Below, in pieces: positions 57,690 to 64,000 of a stretch of DNA of 64,000 bases. The notes under the pieces are model-generated. The model saw nothing but the letters and a program-made list of their open reading frames with translations. It searched no databases and was not told the DNA's origin. Each line of letters starts with the position of its first letter. Position 1 is the stretch's first letter. Origin of the DNA: Asanoa hainanensis (GTDB lineage Bacteria; Actinomycetota; Actinomycetes; Mycobacteriales; Micromonosporaceae); assembly GCF_900188485.1 (NCBI RefSeq), contig NZ_FZPH01000005.1, positions 310,001-374,000 on the forward strand. Reading direction: 5' to 3'. The translations under genes and the position numbers were made by a program.

Positions 57690-60683
57690 CTACGGCCGGG
57701 TACGCCGCCGGGTACCACCCCGGCGACCACGGCGACGGCTGGTGCTGGCCTCGGCCAGCTCGCCGTCCTCGTCGTCGCCGACCGCGTCCGGGTCGTCGGT
57801 GCCGGCCAGCCGGCCGTTGGTGCCCGGCGCGATGTCGGTCGGCGCCTCGACCTCGTCGACCGGGTCGAGCACGACGTCGTCGTAGCGGGACAGGTCGTAC
57901 CCCATGGTGTCGTCTTCCTCGACCACCGTGGGCTCGACCGTGTCGGGAGCCGAGGCCTGCGCAGGCGCCGCCTTGCGGCCGCGCCGCCGCGAAGAAGCGG
58001 AGGTCGTGGCAGCCGGCGCGGACGCCACCGCCTTGACCTTGTCGCCGGAGCCAGAGCCAGAGCCGGACCCGGAGCCGGAGCCGTTGGCCCCGTGCGAATG
58101 CCCAGGCCCGGCACCCTTCACCGGAACAGGCTCCGTGTGGATGATCAGGCCACGGCCCTTGCAGGTCTCGCAGGTCTCGGAGAACGCCTCGAGCAGCCCG
58201 GCGCCGATCCGCTTGCGGGTCATCTGGACCAGGCCCAGCGAGGTGATCTCGGTGACCTGGTGCTTGGTGCGGTCGCGGCCGAGGCACTCCGTCAGCCGGC
58301 GCAGCACCAGCTCGCGGTTGCTCTCCAGGACCATGTCGATGAAGTCGATGACGACGATGCCGCCGAGGTCACGCAACCGGAGCTGGCGGACGATCTCCTC
58401 CGCCGCCTCCAGGTTGTTGCGGGTGACCGTCTCCTCGAGGTTGCCGCCGGCACCCGTGTACTTACCGGTGTTGACGTCGACCACGGTCATCGCCTCGGTG
58501 CGGTCGATGACCAGGTGGCCGCCGGAGGGCAGGAACACCTTGCGGTCGAGACCCTTGAGGATCTGCTCGTCGATCCGCTTCTCGGCGAACAGGTCGACCG
58601 TCGAGGTGTGCCGGTGCAGGCGCGGCACGAGGTCCGGCGAGACGTGGCCGAGATAGGTGTCGACCATCTCGTACGCGTCGTCGCCCTGCACGACGATCTC
58701 GCGGAAGTCCTCGTTGAACAGGTCGCGGACGACCCGGATCAGCAGGTCGGGCTCCTCGTAGAGAAGCGTCGGCGCGCCACCGGCGGCCGCCTTCTCCTGG
58801 ATGTCCTCCCACTGCGCCTGGAGCCGCTTGACGTCGCGCGCGAGCTCGTCCTCGGACGCGCCCTCGGCGGCCGTCCGCACGATCACGCCGGCGCCCTCGG
58901 GGATCAGCTTCTTCAGCACGTCGCGGAGCCGCTTGCGCTCGGTGTCGGGCAGCTTGCGGCTGATGCCGGACGCGTTGCCGCCGGGCACGTAGACCAGGTG
59001 CCGGCCGGAGAGCGCGATGTGGCTGGTCAGCCGGGCGCCCTTGTGGCCGATCGGGTCCTTGGTGACCTGCACCAGCACGGAGTCGCCCGAGCGCAGCGCC
59101 TGCTCGATCGAGCGGGCCCGACCCTCCAGGCCGGAGGCGTCCCAGTTGACCTCGCCGGCGTAGAGCACCGCGTTGCGGCCCCGGCCGACGTCGACGAACG
59201 CCGCCTCCATGGAGGGCAGCACGTTCTGGACCTTGCCCAGGTAGACGTTGCCGGCCATCGCGCCGGACGACGCCCGCGTCACGTAGTGCTCGACCAGCAC
59301 GCCGTCTTCGAGCACCGCGATCTGGGTGCGGTCGGCGCGCTGCCGGACCACCATCACCCGGTCGACGGCCTCGCGCCGGGCCAGGAACTCCGACTCGCTC
59401 AGGATCGGCGGGCGGGTCCGGCGCTGCTCACGACCGTCACGCCGGCGCTGCCGCTTGGCCTCCAGCCGCGTCGAGCCGGAGACGCCCTGCACCTCGTCGG
59501 AGGTGGTGCGCGGCTCACGGATCCGGACCACGGTGTGCACGCCGTCGTCGGCGCCGGTGTCGGTGTCGCCCTTGCGGCGGCGCCGCCGGCGCCGGCGGGT
59601 CACCCCGTCGCCGTCCTCGGACTCGTCGGAGTCGTCGGCGGCCGCCACTGGCTCCTCGGTCTCGTCGGCCTCGTCGACCGGGCCCTTGCCGCGGCCGCGG
59701 CCACGGCGGCCACGCCGCCGGCGGCGACGGCCGTTCTCGTCGAGGTCGTCGTCGTCCGGCTCGTCGGACGACTCGTCGCTCGCGGTCGCCTCGGCGTCGT
59801 CGGTCTCCTCGACCTCGACCACGGCCGGTTCCTCACCGGTACGCCGCCCGCGCCGACGCCGCCGGCTGCTGGTGGTGGTGGTCTCGGCGACGTCGGTCTC
59901 GGCGTCGGCCGAGGCAGCGGGTGCGTCAACAGCGGCCGTGGCCGGGGCCTCGGCGGGCTCGTCGGCCGCGCCCCGGGTGCGCCGGGTGCGCCGGGCCGGC
60001 GCCGCCGGCTCGTCGTCGGGCTGCGGGGCCATGAACAGCAAAGGTGCCGCGACCGCACGCCGGCGCCGGCTCGGCGCGGGCTCGTCGTCGACCCGCAGCG
60101 GCTCGGTGGCGGCCTCTTCGGTCTCCTCGTCGTCGGCCGGCTCGCCGGGCACGCCCGGTGCCTGGCTCTCGACCAGGCCGGGGTCCCCGTCGCGCGGACC
60201 GGCACCGGCGGCGCCCGGCTCGACGTCGCCGAGGCCGGCGGCCGGCTCGGCGGCGAGGTCGGCGGACTCGGCGGCGACCACGCGCCGGGTGGAGCGGCGG
60301 CGCGCGGGAGCGGGCTCCACGTCGCCCAGCCCGGCGGCGGGCTCGGCGACCGGGTCGTCGGACTCCTCGGCTACCACGTCGTCGACGGCGCGGGCGGCCG
60401 GCTCGGGGGCCTCGGTCGCGGCCTTGCGGCGCCGGGTGCGCTTGACGGGCGCCTCGTTCGTACCCTCTGCCGGGGACTCGCCCTCGGTGTCGGGTTTGGC
60501 GGCGGTTGTGGCCTTACGCCGGCGCCGCGTCGGCGCGGCCTCCTCGGCACCATCCGAAGCAGCGGCAGCGGCCGCCGTCGACTTCCGGGCGCGGGTGCGC
60601 TTGACGGGCGTGGCCGGGGCTTCGGTCTCGGCGTCGGGCGCGTTGCCCTGCACCTCGCCGCCCGTTGGCTCGTTCTCGAGCAT
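57690..60683 (-). CDS. rne: RNase E/G-family endoribonuclease
   Basis: 997 residues from ATG 60683, with GGAGA eight nt upstream. Residues 1-400 are a low-complexity extension alternating acidic/Ala-rich and Arg-rich blocks (for example RRRRRRGRRGRGRGK). The catalytic core follows: S1 domain (GNVYLGKVQNVLPSMEAAFVDVG), DNase-I-like metal site with VVDVNTGK and IDFIDM, and zinc-link CETCKGRG. The C-terminal 120 residues include a Gly-Ser repeat and another Arg-rich end. It processes rRNA, tRNA and mRNA. In many actinobacteria rplU-rpmA follow directly; here about 5.3 kb intervenes. Confidence 0.95.
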   Translation of the reverse strand: MLENEPTGGEVQGNAPDAETEAPATPVKRTRARKSTAAAAAASDGAEEAAPTRRRRKATTAAKPDTEGESPAEGTNEAPVKRTRRRKAATEAPEPAARAVDDVVAEESDDPVAEPAAGLGDVEPAPARRRSTRRVVAAESADLAAEPAAGLGDVEPGAAGAGPRDGDPGLVESQAPGVPGEPADDEETEEAATEPLRVDDEPAPSRRRRAVAAPLLFMAPQPDDEPAAPARRTRRTRGAADEPAEAPATAAVDAPAASADAETDVAETTTTSSRRRRRGRRTGEEPAVVEVEETDDAEATASDESSDEPDDDDLDENGRRRRRRGRRGRGRGKGPVDEADETEEPVAAADDSDESEDGDGVTRRRRRRRRKGDTDTGADDGVHTVVRIREPRTTSDEVQGVSGSTRLEAKRQRRRDGREQRRTRPPILSESEFLARREAVDRVMVVRQRADRTQIAVLEDGVLVEHYVTRASSGAMAGNVYLGKVQNVLPSMEAAFVDVGRGRNAVLYAGEVNWDASGLEGRARSIEQALRSGDSVLVQVTKDPIGHKGARLTSHIALSGRHLVYVPGGNASGISRKLPDTERKRLRDVLKKLIPEGAGVIVRTAAEGASEDELARDVKRLQAQWEDIQEKAAAGGAPTLLYEEPDLLIRVVRDLFNEDFREIVVQGDDAYEMVDTYLGHVSPDLVPRLHRHTSTVDLFAEKRIDEQILKGLDRKVFLPSGGHLVIDRTEAMTVVDVNTGKYTGAGGNLEETVTRNNLEAAEEIVRQLRLRDLGGIVVIDFIDMVLESNRELVLRRLTECLGRDRTKHQVTEITSLGLVQMTRKRIGAGLLEAFSETCETCKGRGLIIHTEPVPVKGAGPGHSHGANGSGSGSGSGSGSGDKVKAVASAPAATTSASSRRRGRKAAPAQASAPDTVEPTVVEEDDTMGYDLSRYDDVVLDPVDEVEAPTDIAPGTNGRLAGTDDPDAVGDDEDGELAEASTSRRRGRRGGTRRRTRP

Positions 60684-60829
60684 GGACGTTCTCCAGTTCT
60701 GGCAACCCCGGGCGCGGGTGAGCGCTGCCACGCAGGGTCGCCGCAAAGTGTTTCCGGCCACGCCCGCTGCTGTGGGAGCGGCGGGCAGACCGAAGTCTGG
60801 CGGGCTAAACGCCGATCACGTCACCGTGG

Positions 60830-61609
60830 TCAGCGTTCACCGACGACAGCACCGTCGCGGTCCGCCTCCAACGGATCCGCGATCGCCCCCTGCGCGGTCA
60901 GCCGGCCCTGTGCCAGCCGGATTGCCCTTGGCGGGACCGGCGGCTCCAGGTCGGCCACCACACGGAGGCCGGCAAGGACGTCATCGGGTCGTACGGACGG
61001 GGTGACCTGCCGCACGACTACGTCGAGTATCGCACACGGCACGTCGGGGGCTCCGGAAGCGGCCGGACCGGAAGTGATCACCTCGATGGACACCACGGCG
61101 CCCCGCGTGTCGAAGGTGCGCCGGCCCTGCTTGGTCTGCCGCTCCACCAGCACTTCGGATGAATCCCGAAATTTCGTGACAGCCTCGGACACCACCGCAT
61201 CAGGAACCCCCGGCAGCTCCAACCGCCACCGCGACGCGTCGATCCGGTCCGCCAGGCTCTCCCCCGGAATGGCCTCCACCGCGTCCAGCACGTCGAGACC
61301 CGGCGAGAGCGCGGCGTCCAGAGCGGTGACGACCCAGGCCGGGTCGACCACCCGCTGCAGCCCGATCTCCAGGTATTCGGCCTCGCTCCCGGTGCCGGTC
61401 GGCGCCGCGCTGGCGTACGAAATCTTGGGGTGCGGTGTGAATCCCTGCGAGAACGCGATGGGTACGCCGGCCCGCCGCAACGCCCGCTCGAAAGCGCGCG
61501 CGAAGTCCCGGTGCGAGGTGAACCGCAACGGCCCCCGCTTGGCGTACCTGATCCGGATGCGCTGGACGACGGGCGCCTGCCCGCCTTCCGGCTGTGGCTT
61601 CCTGCTGAT
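60830..61609 (-). CDS. DUF2344 (TIGR03936) radical-SAM-associated protein with apparent AUC start
   Basis: 259 residues if started at ATC 61609. The core (VQRIRIRYAKRGPLRFTSHRDFARAFERALRRAG, then FTPHPKISYASAAPTG) is the DUF2344 family, usually encoded after a B12-binding radical SAM protein (TIGR03960) and near RNase E/G. No ATG, GTG or TTG lies at the expected N-terminus in this frame, but GAGGAG ends seven nt before ATC AGC AGG AAG. The expected radical SAM partner is not upstream. Either a rare AUC start is used, or the gene was damaged by a rearrangement just upstream. Confidence 0.8.
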   Translation of the reverse strand: MSRKPQPEGGQAPVVQRIRIRYAKRGPLRFTSHRDFARAFERALRRAGVPIAFSQGFTPHPKISYASAAPTGTGSEAEYLEIGLQRVVDPAWVVTALDAALSPGLDVLDAVEAIPGESLADRIDASRWRLELPGVPDAVVSEAVTKFRDSSEVLVERQTKQGRRTFDTRGAVVSIEVITSGPAASGAPDVPCAILDVVVRQVTPSVRPDDVLAGLRVVADLEPPVPPRAIRLAQGRLTAQGAIADPLEADRDGAVVGER

Positions 61610-61671
61610 CGCTGTGCTCCTCGCCTGTTCGACCGCTTCGACTCCATCCTCCCACCTATTAATCTGCCGCC

Positions 61672-62279
61672 ATGACGGACGTCGACCCCAAGGCGCGCAT
61701 CGCAGCGGCGACGCCGAGCACCCGGACTTCCCGGAGGCCTCGTTCGACGTGGTCACGGCCAGCTTCATGGTCTTCCTGCTCCCCGACCCACCGGCCGCCG
61801 TGGCCCGCTGGGCCACCCTGCTGCGCCCGGGCGGCCGGGTGGCGGTCAGCACCTTCGCCGAGCTCGACGACGCGGGCCTGGCGTTCTACCGGGACCGCTC
61901 CGCGGCACTGCGGCCGTTCCAGACGCCGGACCCGGAGATGGACCGCGAGACGTCCGACGGCTCGACCATGTCGCGGGGGTGGGTCGAGGCGCTCTTCGGA
62001 GACTCCGGCCTGGTCGACGTGACCATGACCGAGATGGCGGTACGCAGCGTCTATCCGACGGCCGACGCGTACTGGGACTGGATGCTCTCCGCGGGCTCCC
62101 GCCGCCAGCTCGAGCGGATCCCGCCGGACCGCGAGCCGGAGGCCCGGGCCGCGCTGGCCGACGTGCTGGACCGGCACCTGCGCCAGCCGGACGGCGGCTA
62201 TGCCAAGGAGTCGGGCATGCGGATCACGGTCGCCCGAACACCGAGTCCAGATAGCCGTCGAGTGCCCCGAGCGCGGTAG
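61672..62279 (+). pseudogene. SAM-dependent methyltransferase remnant, internally deleted
   Basis: ATG 61672 opens MTDVDPKARI, a normal methyltransferase start. The frame that carries the rest of the domain begins near 61707, out of phase by one: GDAEHPDFPEASFDVVTASF, WATLLRPGGRVAVSTF and a C-terminal region to 62279. Motif I (the SAM-binding GxGxG) and its flanks, about 60-80 residues, are absent. The gene has lost its cofactor site and its frame, so it is almost certainly non-functional. Its 3' end overlaps the TetR gene by 56 nt on the opposite strand. Confidence 0.8.
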
Positions 62280-62784
62280 CCGCCGAGTACGTGTCCGTGA
62301 GCAGGTAGAGCGCGAGCCCTTCGACCAGCGCCAGCAGGGTGGTCGCGGCCGGCTCCGGCATCATCGTGGCGAAGAAGTCGCGCAGTCCCTCCGAGCCGCG
62401 TCGCTGCACCTCGGCGACGTGGGGCCGAGTAGCCGCGTACGCGAAGAAGGCCAGCCCGACCCGGCCGTCGGCCCGCCGCTGCTCGTCGAGCGGCAGGAGC
62501 TGGGTCGCCATCGCCCTGATCAGGTCCCGCGGCGCCGGCGACGGGCCCAGCGCGTTGACCGCCGCCTCCATCCGCTCCCCGATGTGGCCGCTCACCACTT
62601 CGAGGGCGAACAGCATCATCTCGTCCTTGGTGCCGAAGTAGTGCTGCACCAGGCCGGTGGTCGCGCCGGCCTCGGCCGCCACGTGGCGCAGGCTGACCGC
62701 TTCGAGGCCACGCTCCGCCGCGACCCGCATCAACGCGTCGGCGATCAGCGTGCGCCGCTCGGTGGGGTCGACCCGCTTCGGCAT
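62224..62784 (-). CDS. TetR-family regulator
   Basis: 186 residues. The N-terminal HTH reads RTLIADALMRVAAERGLEAVSLRHVAAEAGATTGLVQHYFGTKDEMM. It is divergent from the DrrA-like ATPase gene, with a repeated site in the intervening 67 nt, and is probably its repressor. The 3' end overlaps the methyltransferase remnant. Confidence 0.9.
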   Translation of the reverse strand: MPKRVDPTERRTLIADALMRVAAERGLEAVSLRHVAAEAGATTGLVQHYFGTKDEMMLFALEVVSGHIGERMEAAVNALGPSPAPRDLIRAMATQLLPLDEQRRADGRVGLAFFAYAATRPHVAEVQRRGSEGLRDFFATMMPEPAATTLLALVEGLALYLLTDTYSAATALGALDGYLDSVFGRP

Positions 62785-62794
62785 GCGGCCATGC

Positions 62795-62859
62795 TTTCAC
62801 ATTGCATTCGTATTGACGCGAAGGTCGGCCGCGTTTTACATTACAGTCGTGATGTCAAA
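62795..62859. promoter_or_regulatory. repeated operator between TetR and ABC genes
   Basis: TTTCACATTGCATTCGTATTG (62795) and TTTTACATTACAGTCGTGATG (62834) are direct repeats with 16 of 21 matches. The second extends to 62859 as an imperfect palindrome (TTTTACATTACA against TGATGTCAAA) and overlaps the ATPase start codon, where bound repressor would block initiation. Confidence 0.6.
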
Positions 62860-63793
62860 GCTTGCGATCGAGGCGTACGGCCTGGTCAAGCGCTATGGGG
62901 AGGTCACCGCCCTGGACGGGGTGGACCTCGCGGTCCGGACCGGCACGGTGATCGGCGTGCTCGGCCCGAACGGTGCCGGCAAGACGACCGCGGTGCGGAT
63001 CCTGGCCACCCTGCTGCGCCCCGACGCGGGCACGGCGGCCGTGCTCGGCCACGACGTCACCACGGCCGGCCACCAAGCGCGGCAACTGATCGGCGTGGCC
63101 GGGCAGCACGCCTCGGTCGACGAGGACCTGACCGGCCGGCAGAACCTGCGCCTGGTCGGCCGGCTGCTCACCTACTCCCGCAAGGACGCGGCGGCCCGGG
63201 CGACCACGCTGCTCGCCGAGTTCGGCCTCACCGACGCCGCCGACCGGGCGGTCAAGACGTACTCGGGCGGCATGCGGCGCCGGCTCGACCTCGCCGCGAG
63301 CCTGGTCAACCGGCCCCGGGTGGTGTTCCTCGACGAGCCGACCACCGGGCTCGACCCGGTCGCCCGGGGCGCGCTCTGGGACCGCATCCGCGCGCTGGTG
63401 GCCGAGGGCACGACGGTGCTGCTCACCACGCAGTACCTGGAGGAGGCCGACGCGCTGGCCGACGAGATCGTGGTGATCGACCACGGCCGGGTGGCCGCCC
63501 AGGACACCCCCACCGCGCTCAAGCGCCGGCTCGGCAGCCAGACGCTCGACCTGCGGCTGGCCGACCCGGCCCGGGCCGACGAGGCCGCCGCGCTGGTCGC
63601 CGCCGTCGTCGGCACGGCGCCGGCCCGGGTCGGCGAGCGGCTCAGCGTCCCGGTCACCGACGGCGCGATGATGCCGGCCGTGGTGCGCCGCTTGGACGAC
63701 GCGGGCGCCGAGATCGCCGAGATCGCCCTGCACCTGCCGAGCCTCGACGACGTGTTCCGCGCGTTGACGACGACGAAGGAGTTGACCGCATGA
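62852..63793 (+). CDS. DrrA-family ABC exporter ATPase
   Basis: 313 residues from ATG 62852 (GTG 62849 in frame). Walker A GPNGAGKTT, signature SYSGGMRRRLDLAASL-type YSGGM, Walker B VVFLDEPTTGLD, switch His replaced by Gln in LLTTQYLEEAD, as is common in DrrA proteins. The C-terminal extension (SQTLDLRLADPARADEAA onward) is the DUF4162 domain of daunorubicin-resistance ATPases. Works with the next gene; likely drug or natural-product export under TetR control. Confidence 0.95.
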   Translation: MSKLAIEAYGLVKRYGEVTALDGVDLAVRTGTVIGVLGPNGAGKTTAVRILATLLRPDAGTAAVLGHDVTTAGHQARQLIGVAGQHASVDEDLTGRQNLRLVGRLLTYSRKDAAARATTLLAEFGLTDAADRAVKTYSGGMRRRLDLAASLVNRPRVVFLDEPTTGLDPVARGALWDRIRALVAEGTTVLLTTQYLEEADALADEIVVIDHGRVAAQDTPTALKRRLGSQTLDLRLADPARADEAAALVAAVVGTAPARVGERLSVPVTDGAMMPAVVRRLDDAGAEIAEIALHLPSLDDVFRALTTTKELTA

Positions 63794-64000
63794 CCCAGTG
63801 CCTGACCCTGACCTGGCGCGGCATCGTCAAACTCCGAAGGCACCCCGCGTCGCTGGCCGACGTGGTGTTCGGGCCCGCCATCTTCCTCGTGCTGTTCGTC
63901 TACGTGTTCGGTGGCGCGATCTCCGGCAGCACCCGCGAGTACCTCCAGTTCGTGCTGCCCGGCATGCTCGGCCTGATGACGCTGCTGGCGACGATGGGCG
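63790..64000 (+). CDS. ABC-2 type exporter permease (DrrB-like), cut by window edge
   Basis: ATG 63790 overlaps the ATPase stop by 4 nt. The visible 70 residues (MTQCLTLTWRGIVKLRRHPASLADVVFGPAIFLVLFVYVFGG) match the N-terminus and first membrane helix of DrrB permeases, with a second helix beginning before the edge. Its end lies beyond 64000. Confidence 0.88.
   Translation, partial: MTQCLTLTWRGIVKLRRHPASLADVVFGPAIFLVLFVYVFGGAISGSTREYLQFVLPGMLGLMTLLATMG

Noticed and set aside
57552-62279. 1575-codon plus-strand open frame
   Set aside because: It is antisense to the RNase E/G and DUF2344 genes; its product is His/Asp/Arg-biased shadow sequence. Only its last ~190 codons carry real homology, the methyltransferase remnant.

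Overview
The window is 64 kb of a very GC-rich actinobacterial chromosome, most like Micromonosporaceae. Support for this comes from GTG starts and 4-nt ATGA/GTGA overlaps between genes, a CIRCE/HrcA heat-shock operon, a DUF397 protein, a ribosome-mediated trpS attenuator, and actinobacterial gene order (phoH-ybeY-corC-cytidine deaminase-like-era; hrcA-dnaJ-rsmE; comEA-comEC-holA; nadD-rsfS; rplU-rpmA-obg). Most of the window is conserved housekeeping chromosome. There is no prophage, IS element, CRISPR array, rRNA gene or tRNA gene that I can recognise.

Layout. 1-5.3 kb: PrsW-type membrane protease (cut by the left edge), a NarL-type two-component pair, a lone receiver protein, an acyltransferase and a uronate-dehydrogenase-like SDR. 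5.3-9.5 kb: the era operon on the minus strand (phoH, ybeY, corC, cytidine-deaminase-like, era). 9.6-13.8 kb: serine hydrolase and HIT protein facing a GH3 beta-glucosidase. 13.9-16.9 kb: hrcA-dnaJ-rsmE under a CIRCE operator. 17-20.6 kb: DUF4870 protein, hemW, enoyl-CoA hydratase, membrane-anchored lysozyme-like protein. 20.6-24.9 kb: the most accessory-looking stretch, with an XRE/coiled-coil regulator divergent from a DUF3800-like protein, an Fe(II)/2OG dioxygenase with a strong terminator, a large palindromic element, a MOSC protein and several repeats. 24.9-30.9 kb: rpsT (its 3' end tandemly duplicated), a MerR-HEAT regulator with a HEAT-repeat partner, an APH-type kinase, lepA and a NUDIX hydrolase. 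31-34.5 kb: GlsB-like membrane protein and a sugar ABC importer without its own ATPase. 34.7-45.7 kb: holA, comEC, comEA, degV, phosphatase, rsfS, nadD, M1 aminopeptidase. 45.7-50 kb: DUF397, HTH protein, trpS with leader peptide and attenuator, 14-TM MFS exporter, GNAT. 50-64 kb: obg, rpmA, rplU, ridA, a 17-bp minisatellite, an ABC exporter with a divergent TetR, a lipoprotein, RNase E/G, the DUF2344 protein, a methyltransferase remnant, and a TetR-regulated DrrAB-type ABC exporter cut by the right edge.

Main points of interest. (1) A complete tryptophan attenuator (leader peptide with Trp-Trp, mutually exclusive stems, terminator) precedes trpS. (2) The DUF2344 gene has an ideal ribosome-binding site but no ATG/GTG/TTG at its expected start; AUC is the best-placed codon, and the gene lies at an apparent synteny break next to a deleted methyltransferase. 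(3) A ~141-nt two-stage palindrome with perfect 22- and 27-nt arms lies between convergent genes. (4) A 17-bp minisatellite keeps all frames open and creates spurious ORFs. (5) A 52-nt near-identical repeat occurs twice, inverted, 24 kb apart. All functions are inferred from reading the sequence; no database search was run.
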